Shown piece by piece: positions 1 to 9,429 of a stretch of 64,000 nt of DNA. The number at the start of each line of letters is the position of its first letter. The first letter of the stretch is position 1. This DNA comes from Plumapathes pennacea (lineage: Eukaryota > Cnidaria > Anthozoa > Antipatharia > Myriopathidae). Both the position numbers and the translations under genes were made by a program. The notes below the pieces were generated by a model, which was not told where the DNA came from, made no database searches, and saw nothing but the letters and a program-made list of their open reading frames with translations. The stretch is from the NCBI GenBank assembly GCA_964036295.1, contig OZ038462.1, forward strand, positions 13,750,440-13,814,439, given 5' to 3'.

Positions 1-1
1 G

Positions 2-145
2 AAACAATGGCGATTTGATTATCTTAGCGTTTGTGGGCGTTGGAGCGCTATGCAAGACGAATGAGTTTCTGTGGGCTCGGAGACAACTATTGGAATTGCG
101 AATAAATGCTTTACTCTCAACATTGTATTGAGTGTGACAATTGTT
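2..145. repeat. Left terminal inverted repeat of Merlin-type transposon
   Basis: This segment is an imperfect reverse complement of 12402-12543; both contain the outer motif CAATGGCGATTTGATTATC. The two arms bracket transposase remains and the Gypsy insertion. The true left end may lie outside the window, so the target duplication cannot be read. Confidence 0.75.
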
Positions 146-218
146 TTACACAGGGTATTGTTCTGCAATGTCTTGTAAAATTCTTCCAAAACAATTTTCA
201 GCATGGGGCTCTCCGTAC
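146..218 (-). pseudogene. Merlin transposase, C-terminal end (left of Gypsy insertion)
   Basis: Read on the minus strand, this short stretch continues the frame of the transposase fragment at 11832-12023 across the GTAC target duplication and ends in TAA at 148-146. It contains an asparagine-cysteine-phenylalanine run and an ILQDIAEQYP-like tail that fit the C-terminus of Merlin/IS1016-type DDE transposases. The coding sequence is therefore split by the 11.6-kb retroelement. The family assignment rests on my recognition of the pattern, helped by the better preserved half on the other side. Confidence 0.65.
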
Positions 219-853
219 TGTTATAGCAGAAAATTGGAATATCTTCCCGTAGTTTTGGAAGCGAATAAATTAGTGAATTGGAGTTCTTTTGTTGACAATT
301 GGTAGAGTTAGAATAGATGTCTAATCAAGTTTTACGTTGTTGTTTACTGTGATTAACACTGAGGCCTTCCTCAGGAAATCTAAGAGATCTTGCTATTGAT
401 TGAAGATACTGCTTTAGGAAATGAGCAACAGCAAGTGCGCACACTGTCGTAGGCGTGCCAGCACCTTCTCTTCCTTCAGATCTTAACTACAGCCAATCGT
501 ATCCATTGGAATGTGTTAGTGTGATTTTAGAATAAGTGTAGTAAGCAAATAGAGGAGCCACTCGAGTGTTAACGACATCCTAGCGTAAAAGGCCATTCGG
601 AAATATGAGTTCTGAATGTGACTTTGAACTTGGTCCTAGCAAAAATCCATTTCCTATCCTTTGTGCTCTGATTCGGCCAGTGTGAAAACTATTAGGAAAT
701 CACTGGGACGACGTAACACTTGTGGTGCATAAAAGCTGTCGGCTAAGAAAATAGTAGATCAGATAGTGAAACTTGTTCTTGAAAACGGAACATCGACGCT
801 AAAGTACATTAAAAGTGAGCTTCAACTCTAAAGTCTGTTATAGCCCCGTAACA
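219..853 (+). repeat. 5' LTR of Gypsy element 1
   Basis: Begins TGTTATAGCAG and ends CCCGTAACA. It matches 11197-11831 except for two substitutions that I could find (C/T in the 'gatcttg[c/t]tattg' stretch and C/A in 'gcgca[c/a]actg'). A TATA-like CATAAAAG lies near 728-735. The same LTR with more changes recurs at 61598-62230. Confidence 0.95.
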
Positions 854-1589
854 GATTTGTGGCGGAGAACCGAGCATCGATCCTGGAAAAAGACCTTCGC
901 AAGAGGACCTTCGAGGTATTTGAAGCCAGTTTCTTTTACACACTGATCTCTGTGAGTGTTATGGGTTTTTAGTGAAAACCAAGCCAAACCGTGTTCCATT
1001 ATAGAAATGATGTAGGTTAGAGTTCGGAAATAAGAAAAAAAGAAAAAGAAAAAAAAAAGAGTGTTTGTTAGCGTAACAGCTTTAAGTTTTTCTCGAAAGT
1101 AAGTGTAAATGCGAGTCAAACTATTTGACTGTGTAGTAGTTGTGCTGTTTGGTGTTCAATAGTCGACCGATCGAGTTGATTATATGTCCTGAAATTTTTC
1201 GGGTTACTTGTCAGTTAATTTTTGTGCATTTTCGACATTTTTGTGAGTTGCTCGAGGAGCATTTTGCTTTTTCTCGAATTGAATTGGACAACAATTCTTA
1301 GATCCTTTTGTGGGAGTTGAACAACTATTTTCTTTGTGGTCAAATTGAATCTTAAGGCAAGCTGTTGACTCGAAGCAAGACGAAAAAGGCAAACTCGGCG
1401 AAGGCCAAACCAAGTGGGAAAAAGAGTAAATTTTGTGATTGTCCAAAACCGAAAGTCACAGGTTCAAAGACTCAAACTTTAGCAAACCCAACACCGGTTC
1501 CACAGAGTATTGTCGAACCAACTCGGTCCTTTTCGCCAGAACCTGCACTTCCCACTGAGTTAACAATCGAAACTCCAACAAATACAAAT
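854..1589 (+). other. Gypsy 1 untranslated leader
   Basis: A leader of about 740 bases between the 5' LTR and the first gag ATG. It includes an A-rich purine tract at about 1035-1060. The gag frame is open upstream of the ATG from about 1365, but with no ATG, so an N-terminal extension from a non-AUG start is possible and unproven. Confidence 0.6.
860..877 (+). promoter_or_regulatory. Probable primer-binding site
   Basis: Six bases after the 5' LTR the sequence TGGCGGAGAACCGAGCAT begins with the TGG expected for annealing to a tRNA 3' CCA end. The copy at 62237 is similar, with substitutions. I could not match it to a particular tRNA. Confidence 0.5.
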
Positions 1590-2654
1590 ATGGCACACAA
1601 CGAGACAGATGCACCAACACCTCTTTCAGCCGAAGACGTATTTAAGTTGATGACAGAACAAAATCAGAAAATGCTCGAGCAGTGGGCAGAACAGGCCTAC
1701 ATGTTTGCAAATGCCGTCGAGAAATCCACTCAAGCGCCGAAAGAATCTCTGAAATATAACAGTATTAAGTTACCAAAATTTAGTGGCGAACCAGATGAAG
1801 ACGTGATTGAATTCATCACTAATTATGATAGGGCAGCCAAATTCCATAAATGGGGTAATGAAAGGAAAGCCGAAGCTTTGCCGTTACATCTTCTCGGCAC
1901 AGCAAGCGTTTGGTTTAACACCACACCAGATCTGGCTGACAAATCTTACGCAGAAATGATAGACGCGCTCAAAAGACAATTTCATTCAACTGCCGATCTG
2001 TGGCTGCTTCGACAAAGATTAAACGACCGCAAGCAGTTACCCACAGAAACAGTGACTACTTACGCTGCTGACATAAGACGCATAAGCGGTAGAATAAATT
2101 TGCCACGTTCTGAAACTGTAAATTATTTTATTCAAGGCTTAAAACCCAGACTAAAATCGTATGTCATGCTTCAACAACCAAAGACTATTGAAGAAGCAGA
2201 AACTCACGCTAAGTTGAAAGAATCTGCCCCAGACCCGAACAGCGACAAAATGGATCAAGTGATAAATTTGTTGACTGCTCAAAAACAAAGCCCGGTAGTA
2301 GCTGCGTATAGTCCATCAAATCTATCTAATGAACCTCAACAAAACTCACCCTTAAATAGGGATGATGTGACACAAATAATCCGCCAAGAATTGCGCCGCA
2401 TTAATGGCAATCAAGCCAACAACAGGGGATTTCCAAATCGAAATCGTAGAGCCTTCGATGGACGCCCAATATGCAATTATTGCAACAAAACAGGCCATGT
2501 TGCTTATGCTTGTCGCCAACGTTTGGGACAACGAGATCCCAGACTCCCAAATTATAATTATGAGCACCGCCAACCCAATCCACGATATTCAGGCCGACCT
2601 GACCATCGTCCAGCCAATCAAGCGGCTCCTTTAAACTCCCCTCGGTCTTGTTAG
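1590..2654 (+). CDS. Gag polyprotein of Gypsy 1
   Basis: The structural capsid/nucleocapsid protein. The first ATG in the frame is at 1590 and gives 354 residues; the frame stays open back to 1365 without an ATG. The central part, with a YNSIKLPKFSGEPDEDV run followed by a W..ER...A...L...A..WF pattern, is typical of Ty3/Gypsy capsid (retrotrans_gag). Near the C-terminus there is one CCHC zinc knuckle (C-x2-C-x4-H-x4-C, CNYCNKTGHVAYAC, about 2469-2510) in an Arg/Asn-rich tail that should bind RNA. The stop TAG is at 2652-2654. A slippery heptamer at 2630-2636 joins this frame to pol. Confidence 0.92.
   Translation: MAHNETDAPTPLSAEDVFKLMTEQNQKMLEQWAEQAYMFANAVEKSTQAPKESLKYNSIKLPKFSGEPDEDVIEFITNYDRAAKFHKWGNERKAEALPLHLLGTASVWFNTTPDLADKSYAEMIDALKRQFHSTADLWLLRQRLNDRKQLPTETVTTYAADIRRISGRINLPRSETVNYFIQGLKPRLKSYVMLQQPKTIEEAETHAKLKESAPDPNSDKMDQVINLLTAQKQSPVVAAYSPSNLSNEPQQNSPLNRDDVTQIIRQELRRINGNQANNRGFPNRNRRAFDGRPICNYCNKTGHVAYACRQRLGQRDPRLPNYNYEHRQPNPRYSGRPDHRPANQAAPLNSPRSC
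2630..2636 (+). promoter_or_regulatory. -1 ribosomal frameshift site (T TTA AAC)
   Basis: The heptamer TTTAAAC lies in the gag frame exactly as X XXY YYZ: gag codons CCT-TTA-AAC occupy 2628-2636. A -1 slip enters the pol frame, which is open from here. The gag stop follows 16 bases later. A short possible stem (CCTCG 2640-2644 with CGAGG 2668-2672) lies downstream; a true pseudoknot was not established. The related copy at the right end of the window has TCTAAAC instead. Confidence 0.75.
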
Positions 2655-5600
2655 AACGGGAAACTAGCGAGGCCACTGTACATCGTAAACTTAATGGAAA
2701 TATGACCGCCAAAGCAGAAACGCCACAAACAAACATAGAACCACTTAGTAATGAACCACTTAGTGATAGCCAAACGCCTCAACGACAGGAAAGCCAAAAT
2801 GATTTAGTAGCGCACGAGCCTGTAGTCCCGAACAGTCTCGTGAATTCAAAGGACAACAGTAGAGACACTGAAGTTAAGGGATATCCAGCGAGATCTCAAC
2901 AAATGCAAGAGAGAATGCGCAAACGCAGAGAACTTGAAAAAATGGCCCAAACTAAAGGTGACAAACCAATGTCCACAAATGTTGAATCACACGAATCATT
3001 TACACCTGTCATGCAAATTCCTGCCTCAAAACCAAAAGTGCGTTTTGCTGAAGATGAATTAATAAATTGTTCAGAGAAAAGAACTCAAAACGTTCCTCGA
3101 ATTAACACTATTTCCCTGATCACTACGGAAAATCATGTTAGGAGACCTGAAACTTTCACTATAACCGCAGAAGAACAAACGGAAGAAAATTTTGAAACAA
3201 TAATGCCGCAAGAAGAGAGTTTTGTTACTGAAGAAACTAAAATTGTGTTTGAAGAACCAAGCATTTCATGCAAAGAGATAAGAGTGGAAACTGAAGAAAC
3301 TAAAATCGAAGTTGACAAAAAAGAATCTGAACCGCTAAAACCCACCGTGGAAAAAATTGATAGAGAAACCACACAATCAGCCGCGCTGAACAAATTTGAG
3401 AAAATAACGTCGTATATGAAGTTGATACCTAAATACATATCTGCTCTAATGAAGAAACCACGGTTAAATTTAGAAGTCACAGAGAAAACTGATCAAACAA
3501 AGATAGTTAAAACCGGAATTCCAGATACCACTCAAAATGTGTCACAAGAGATGACAATCCCAGTTGCAAATCAAACACAACAAGTTGCTAAACCAACAGC
3601 CCAATATTCAGATCACAAAAGAATTAATGATGTTCAGATTGCTAAGACAACACAAACACCCAGCGAAATAATTGAAATTGAAACCAAGACTGCAGATTTT
3701 GCCTTGAATACATCAAGTGGTCAGGATGGCATATCGAATGAGAAGGAACAAACACAAGTGACAGGTGCCGAGCACATTATTTCTTCAGATGACAATCCAA
3801 AGACGAAAGAGTCAATTACAGAGGCATGTCAAAATGCTATTCAGTTTTCGAAGTCTAACAATAGTCTTTCAATAGAAGGTTCGATTTGTGGCACGAAATT
3901 ATCCTTCCTTGTTGACACCGGCGCAAATGTCACTGCAATCAAGGCGGATGTGTGGCGCCAATTGCCACCGCCCACGAAACACCCACCAAAACCGACAGTA
4001 CTTAAAACTATCCGAACTGTAAACGGCCACAATATGCCAGTGTTAGGAGAGGTTGACCTTCCTTTTGACATTCAATCCAAGGTTTACCCATACCGTGTCT
4101 TGGTAGTACAGGATTTAGTCTACGACGTCATACTTGGACGAGATTTCTTAGAGAAATATCATGCAAAAATTGACTTACAGGCTAAGGTTCTTGATCTCGA
4201 CGAGCAACAGTTACCTTTTTCACGGTCAGACAACGAGGGACAAAATGACACACCTGCGGTGTGTTTTATCCATGCACAGTCGAGTTTTATTTTGCCCCCT
4301 GAATCTGAAACCATTGTACCAGCTTCACTGAGCGAGTCACATATGGGAACAACGGGATTAGTTAACCCTCGTGCTGATTTACCGGGGAGATATAAAATCA
4401 TAGGAGCTGCTGAGCTCGTCGAGACTTCACAGGCTAACACCATTCCAGTGCGGTTGTTAAACCCCACAAGTCAACCTGTCAAGATTTATCGAAGAACCAA
4501 GTTAGGAGAATTTACAGTTACCGACCCTAGCATTTCAACTTTCGAACTAGGTCAAGCAGATCATGAAGCAGAAACTGAACGCGATATACCTACAGCAACA
4601 GATACGGATAGTCCACAAACCTGGCCAGACATAAGTGATGACAGTCTAGATGATACACAAAAGAGTAGACTTCACCATTTGCTCAATGATTACAAAGATA
4701 TTTTTGCCTTCACGCCGGACCAACTCGGACGTACATCAGTTGTGAAACATACAATTGATACAGGCAATAGTACTCCAATTCGCTTGCGATCTTATCGCAC
4801 AGCACCCAGTGGTAAAGTAGAAATTGACAAACAGGTGCATGAAATGTTAGATAATAACATAATTTCACCATCAGTATCCCCATGGGCTGCACCTGTCGTT
4901 TTAGTCAAGAAATCGGATGGAAGCATGCGTTTCTGTGTTGATTACCGTAAACTTAATGACGTAACTAGGAAGGATAGTCATCCACTCCCACGCATTGATG
5001 AGTCACTTGATGCGCTTGGTGGTGCACGATACTTTTCCACTTTAGATTTACGCTCGGGCTACTGGCAGATTGAAATGGACGAGGCCTCCAAAGAGAAAAC
5101 GGCTTTCATCACACATAATGGTCTATACGAATTCAATGTGTTACCTTTTGGGTTGTGCAATTCCCCCGCGACGTTTCAAAGATTAATGGTACATCTGATG
5201 AGAAACTTAGAATGGAATATCTGTTTAGTTTATATTGATGACCTAATCATATTCTCACGCACCTTTGACGAACACCTTCAACATCTAGAGGAAGTTTTCA
5301 AACGCTTGAGAGAAGCCAATGTTCGCCTAAAACCTAGCAAGTGTCATTTTGTCCAACCAGAGGTTGAGTATTTGGGTCATGTCGTGTCAACAGCTGGTCT
5401 AAAACCTAATCCTGCCAAAATCAAGGCAGTGCAAGAATTCCCTACTCCTAAGAATACCACTGATGTTCGTAGTTTTCTAGGACTAGCCAATTACTATAGA
5501 CGATTTGTACAAGGTTTCGCACAAATAGCAGCACCACTCAACAAACTTTCCAGCAAAAATGTGAAGTTTCATTGGGACGAATCGTGTCAAAATGCCTTTG

Positions 5601-7741
5601 ATCAACTGAAACGCGCTCTCACTGCGGCACCAATATTAGCCTACCCAGACTTCAAACTACCATTTCACCTATATGTTGATGCAAGCCAAACGGGCATTGG
5701 CTTAACACTTGGACAAATTGTACACGGAAAAGAAGTCGTTATTGCATATGCAGGCAGGGATTTAAATAAGGCCGAACGAAATTACAGCGCAACAGAACGA
5801 GAAGCACTCGCAGTTATAGACGGTATTAAACGTTTCCAACCATATTTGGCCGGACGCAAATTTACAGTCCACACTGATCATCAAGCATTACGTTGGCTCA
5901 TGTCTATTCAGAGTCCAAATGGCCGCCTTGCGCGGTGGAGCATGCTCATTCAAGCCTTTGATTTTGACATAGTTCACAGACCAGGTAAAGCAAATGGAAA
6001 TGCTGATGCTCTCTCTCGCCGCCCTTATGGCACTTGTAACCTAAATGCTATTGATGACGCGGGACTTCAGACCAGAAGACTCTATGAATACCAACGCCGC
6101 GATCCAAATCTGGCGGACATAATAGAATATCTAGAACAAGACGAATTGCCTCACGACCGTGCCAGAGCGCGACAAATTTTGTTATCAGAAGATCTGTTCT
6201 ACCTAGGCCATGACCAACTATTGTATCACATTGACGCCTCAGAAAAGCGAGTCAACAAAGGTTCAGTCTCGCAACTAGTTATTCCAAGCTCCCTTCGATA
6301 CGAACTGTTGGTAAACGCTCATGACGAATTACCAGGCGGACACCTAGGCCTGACCAAAACTTATGAAAAGCTCAAATCCCGCTATTATTGGAAAGGTATG
6401 TACCGCGACGTTGAACACTGGATTCAATCTTGCGCCGATTGTGCTACTCGCAAACATCCACGCAACAAACATAAGGCGCCACTCGTGCCCATCCCAGTCG
6501 AGGGCCCTTTTGACAGAATGGCTGTCGATTGTCTTGGTCCCCTCCCGACCACCCATTCAGGAAATAAGTACATTGTAGTTTTCACTGATTACCTTACACG
6601 GTGGGTTGAAGCGTTCCCAGTCCCCACGATTGACGCGGTCCAGATTGCACGACTACTCACTCAGGAAATTATTCCCCGCCATGGGGCCCCTAGAACTCTA
6701 TTATCTGATCGCGGGAAAAATTTTCTGTCAACTCTCGTAGCCGAAGTTTGTCGCCTTTTTAGCATACGGAAACTACATACCACGGCGTATCATCCACAAA
6801 CAGACGGTGTAGTAGAGCGTTTTAATGCGACTTTGTGCCAAACTCTTTCTATGTATGTAAGTGGAAACCAAAAGGATTGGGACACCTTCATAACAGCCGC
6901 ATTGTTCGCATTTCGCACTTCACCTTCTGAGACAACAGGGGAATCCCCCTTCTATCTTTTGTACGGCCGTGAAGCACGTTTACCAATGGATGTAAGTTTA
7001 ATACCAGCGACAGATCCAGCTAGTTCGATAGCCGAACATCGCTGCCGCATTGTTCGCCAAATTGAACTCGGCCAACGAATTGCGAAAGAAAACACGCAAC
7101 GCGCACAACAAAAGATGAAAACACAATATGACAAAACTGCCCAGGACCCAACTTTTCTCGAAGGACAGCGAGTTTGGGTTTTCACTCCCAAAACTTTCAA
7201 AGGCTTATCTAAGAAGTTACTTCACAATTGGCATGGTCCTTATCGTATTGTAGAACAACTTAGTCCAGTACATTACCGTTTACGCACTTGTAGTAACCGC
7301 CCAGTAACGACTACCGTTCATGCTAATCGCATGAAAATGTTCTATGACCCCACCGACCGACCCATTGATCCACCTGTGAACGACAATCTTGATGATTTAT
7401 ATCTTCAAATGGAAGATATTCCAGATGATAGTTTAGACTTACCAGCAGTAGAACCTTCACATCCAGAACCGGACGGGCCAGGTGCTCACCCCCAACCGGC
7501 TTTAGACCCGGTACCACCCTTGGCGGTGGACCAACCACTAGATCAACCAGCCATTGATAATGACACCGTTTTTAATGCCGAAACAATTTTACGCCATCGG
7601 ATCCAAAATGGCCAAATTCAATACCTAGTCAAATGGGTCGGTTATCCCCAGTCAGAATCTACTTGGGAACCATCGGAGAACTTATTTGATCCTCGATTAT
7701 TAATCGATTACCAGACCAAACAGCACGCCCAGTTTAACTGA
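2636..7741 (+). CDS. Pol polyprotein with C-terminal chromodomain (Gypsy 1)
   Basis: Pol has no ATG start of its own and is probably made as Gag-Pol by -1 frameshifting; 2636 is the first codon after the slip. Counting residues from 2648, it has a long Glu/Thr-rich linker (1-400), then an aspartic protease with DTGA at 423-426. The reverse transcriptase has VDYRKLND near 764 and the catalytic YIDD at 862-865. RNase H follows (first Asp about 1011; TEREALAV; HTDHQAL). The integrase has an HHCC zinc finger from about 1225 and a catalytic D1294, D1354, E1390 triad with 35 residues between the last two. The last 50 residues (about 1642-1697), with YLVKWVGYP and TWEP motifs, are a chromodomain, which places the element with the chromoviruses. 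All catalytic motifs are intact over about 1,700 residues with no stop. Confidence 0.95.
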   Translation, partial: LPSVLLERETSEATVHRKLNGNMTAKAETPQTNIEPLSNEPLSDSQTPQRQESQNDLVAHEPVVPNSLVNSKDNSRDTEVKGYPARSQQMQERMRKRRELEKMAQTKGDKPMSTNVESHESFTPVMQIPASKPKVRFAEDELINCSEKRTQNVPRINTISLITTENHVRRPETFTITAEEQTEENFETIMPQEESFVTEETKIVFEEPSISCKEIRVETEETKIEVDKKESEPLKPTVEKIDRETTQSAALNKFEKITSYMKLIPKYISALMKKPRLNLEVTEKTDQTKIVKTGIPDTTQNVSQEMTIPVANQTQQVAKPTAQYSDHKRINDVQIAKTTQTPSEIIEIETKTADFALNTSSGQDGISNEKEQTQVTGAEHIISSDDNPKTKESITEACQNAIQFSKSNNSLSIEGSICGTKLSFLVDTGANVTAIKADVWRQLPPPTKHPPKPTVLKTIRTVNGHNMPVLGEVDLPFDIQSKVYPYRVLVVQDLVYDVILGRDFLEKYHAKIDLQAKVLDLDEQQLPFSRSDNEGQNDTPAVCFIHAQSSFILPPESETIVPASLSESHMGTTGLVNPRADLPGRYKIIGAAELVETSQANTIPVRLLNPTSQPVKIYRRTKLGEFTVTDPSISTFELGQADHEAETERDIPTATDTDSPQTWPDISDDSLDDTQKSRLHHLLNDYKDIFAFTPDQLGRTSVVKHTIDTGNSTPIRLRSYRTAPSGKVEIDKQVHEMLDNNIISPSVSPWAAPVVLVKKSDGSMRFCVDYRKLNDVTRKDSHPLPRIDESLDALGGARYFSTLDLRSGYWQIEMDEASKEKTAFITHNGLYEFNVLPFGLCNSPATFQRLMVHLMRNLEWNICLVYIDDLIIFSRTFDEHLQHLEEVFKRLREANVRLKPSKCHFVQPEVEYLGHVVSTAGLKPNPAKIKAVQEFPTPKNTTDVRSFLGLANYYRRFVQGFAQIAAPLNKLSSKNVKFHWDESCQNAFDQLKRALTAAPILAYPDFKLPFHLYVDASQTGIGLTLGQIVHGKEVVIAYAGRDLNKAERNYSATEREALAVIDGIKRFQPYLAGRKFTVHTDHQALRWLMSIQSPNGRLARWSMLIQAFDFDIVHRPGKANGNADALSRRPYGTCNLNAIDDAGLQTRRLYEYQRRDPNLADIIEYLEQDELPHDRARARQILLSEDLFYLGHDQLLYHIDASEKRVNKGSVSQLVIPSSLRYELLVNAHDELPGGHLGLTKTYEKLKSRYYWKGMYRDVEHWIQSCADCATRKHPRNKHKAPLVPIPVEGPFDRMAVDCLGPLPTTHSGNKYIVVFTDYLTRWVEAFPVPTIDAVQIARLLTQEIIPRHGAPRTLLSDRGKNFLSTLVAEVCRLFSIRKLHTTAYHPQTDGVVERFNATLCQTLSMYVSGNQKDWDTFITAALFAFRTSPSETTGESPFYLLYGREARLPMDVSLIPATDPASSIAEHRCRIVRQIELGQRIAKENTQRAQQKMKTQYDKTAQDPTFLEGQRVWVFTPKTFKGLSKKLLHNWHGPYRIVEQLSPVHYRLRTCSNRPVTTTVHANRMKMFYDPTDRPIDPPVNDNLDDLYLQMEDIPDDSLDLPAVEPSHPEPDGPGAHPQPALDPVPPLAVDQPLDQPAIDNDTVFNAETILRHRIQNGQIQYLVKWVGYPQSESTWEPSENLFDPRLLIDYQTKQHAQFN

Positions 7742-7771
7742 TGTTTGTTTTCTCACATAGCCATCATCATT

Positions 7772-8503
7772 ATGCCTGTCACACCGTCAAATTCTTCAGA
7801 CACACGCTTTCTGATCCTTGGCCACTCTTTTGTTTGGCGCTTTCGGCGATTTTTGCACGAATCTCCATTTCCATGCCTACACGACCGTTGGCGACTCCAC
7901 GACAACATGGCACTACGAATCCATGGGGTTGGGGGGCGAACAGTCGCACAGCTCCAACGTTTTGATTTAGGCCAGGTCACTACATTTAGGCCGCACATAG
8001 TACTTCTCGAGATCGGTTCAAATGATTTAAGCAATCCGCATATGGAACCACTCGCACTGGCACGTGCCATTAAGGCGCTAGTTAAAATGCTTCACTTTCA
8101 ATACCACGTGCCCTTTATTGTTGTAAACCAAGTTCTACATCGCCTGCGGACGCCCGCGAATGTCCCAGCTTATAACAATAAGGTTCGCCAACTAAATCAT
8201 TATTTACTTCGCACATTTCGTTTGAATACCTTTGCAATGTATTGGTCCCACAAATTGTTAACACGATCACCATGCCCTATTTTTGCACCTGATGGCATTC
8301 ACTTGAACCGGGAGGGAAATCATCTCTTGTCCCACAGCTATGACAAAGCTCTGGCGCAGGCTAAAACTCGCCTGTGTCATGCCAAACGTAATGCTCGTTT
8401 TCCTTCTCGCAGGCAACAATGTCGCCCACATCGAGTTTCTCGGGTTCAGCAGAATCCAAGCCAGGTTATTCCGCGTGGCTCATTTACTTCTCTATGTTAT
8501 TGA
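7772..8503 (+). CDS. SGNH/GDSL-type hydrolase ORF inside the retrotransposon
   Basis: The first ATG in frame is at 7772, giving 243 residues. The frame is the same as pol, with only the pol stop TGA (7739-7741) between them, so both readthrough and re-initiation are possible. Four SGNH blocks are visible: LGHSF with the presumed nucleophile Ser19, GVGGRT near 52-57 (Gly), IGSND at 81-85 (Gly-x-Asn-Asp) and PDGIH at 173-177 (Asp174 and His177). These are the expected catalytic and oxyanion residues in the expected order and spacing. The tail after about 190 is basic and of low complexity. The family hydrolyses esters; the substrate here is unknown. It overlaps the start of the Env-like ORF by 85 bases. 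SGNH esterases are known in ORF1 of CR1/L2 LINEs and, as I recall, in some Ngaro elements. Confidence 0.85.
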   Translation: MPVTPSNSSDTRFLILGHSFVWRFRRFLHESPFPCLHDRWRLHDNMALRIHGVGGRTVAQLQRFDLGQVTTFRPHIVLLEIGSNDLSNPHMEPLALARAIKALVKMLHFQYHVPFIVVNQVLHRLRTPANVPAYNNKVRQLNHYLLRTFRLNTFAMYWSHKLLTRSPCPIFAPDGIHLNREGNHLLSHSYDKALAQAKTRLCHAKRNARFPSRRQQCRPHRVSRVQQNPSQVIPRGSFTSLCY

Positions 8504-9429
8504 TGATAACGCCCATTTTGGCCGACGAGATCGGCGCCACGGGCAAACGGGTTACATTTTACCCGTCATCCTTAATGATAAGTCACAACGTTCAGCCTCT
8601 CTTGTTTTTTGCTGAGACAAAACTCATGAATTTGGTTACCGAATTACGCGTTATACCACCGGGAACACCATCTCACATCCGTAATAATTGTTCAATCGCA
8701 CAAAATCAATTTTTCTCCTCACTTCTTGCCAACATTCATCAGACTCAACGAGTAATTAATCGTGTTTTGTCTTTACCGGCTTTCTCTAATTTGTTGGAAT
8801 GTGATTCTTACCTTCGACGATTGTACACTTATTCTACTGGCTTACCTAGCCGAATGATCTGCCCACGTATTTATCAACCTTCTTTATCCGCTTGTAAGGC
8901 TTGGGCACTCAGTGCTTGTAAACGAATCACTGTTCGCGAAAAAATGTTTCTAACTTCCTCTACCCGTCAGCGCCGTAGCAGCTGGATGTGTCACGCAGGG
9001 TTGTTTGGTCTCTTTCGGAAAATTTATGAATCTTCAGGTCACGATTGTGAACCGAATCATGTTGATAACTTAAAAGTAACTCTAAAATCCCTGGTGTCAA
9101 CACTTAAGGTATCCCAGTCGCTTATTCACACTGTAAATGGCAAATTAGTGTATGTTATCAAAACAACTGATTCCTTGACCACAAAGGTGAATCGTCTGGC
9201 CCAAGACGCTCGCGTCATTTGCGTCCTTCGTGCGACTCACAGAAATTCAAGATGTACTTCACCAATTGGCCAGCCTGACAAAAAAGGCTTTATTTGGTTA
9301 TGCTATGTTACCCCGTTTTCTCGATACGGAAATACACACCAAATTATCTGCCGATCAATCACTGTTATTTACCGCAAAAGCACTGATGGATGGCTTTCCT
9401 ATTTTGATCAATCCGATGGTCGATATTGA
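8419..9429 (+). CDS. Env-like glycoprotein, N-terminal part (frame broken)
   Basis: From ATG 8419 this frame has a hydrophobic segment at residues 20-35 that could be an internal signal peptide. A furin-like RQRR site lies at 183-186, followed by a Gly/Phe-rich hydrophobic stretch (AGLFGLF, 193-199) like a fusion peptide. A long helix-prone region with heptad-spaced Leu/Val follows (about 215-260). This order is that of class I fusion proteins and of errantivirus/baculovirus F-type Env. After about residue 265 the frame stops looking Env-like, and the sense continues in the +1 frame from about 9191-9230. The change may be a single-base indel or an unrecognised recoding event. Family membership is inferred from architecture only. 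Confidence 0.6.
   Translation: MSPTSSFSGSAESKPGYSAWLIYFSMLLMITPILADEIGATGKRVTFYPSSLMISHNVQPLLFFAETKLMNLVTELRVIPPGTPSHIRNNCSIAQNQFFSSLLANIHQTQRVINRVLSLPAFSNLLECDSYLRRLYTYSTGLPSRMICPRIYQPSLSACKAWALSACKRITVREKMFLTSSTRQRRSSWMCHAGLFGLFRKIYESSGHDCEPNHVDNLKVTLKSLVSTLKVSQSLIHTVNGKLVYVIKTTDSLTTKVNRLAQDARVICVLRATHRNSRCTSPIGQPDKKGFIWLCYVTPFSRYGNTHQIICRSITVIYRKSTDGWLSYFDQSDGRY

Noticed and set aside
1365..1589. Open extension of gag upstream of its first ATG
   Set aside because: It begins at TTG with no ATG, and a non-AUG start cannot be supported from sequence alone; kept only as a remark.
7741..7965. 74-codon ORF starting at the ATG that overlaps the pol stop
   Set aside because: It lies in a different frame over the start of the SGNH ORF, has no domain, and the SGNH frame shows clear motif conservation.
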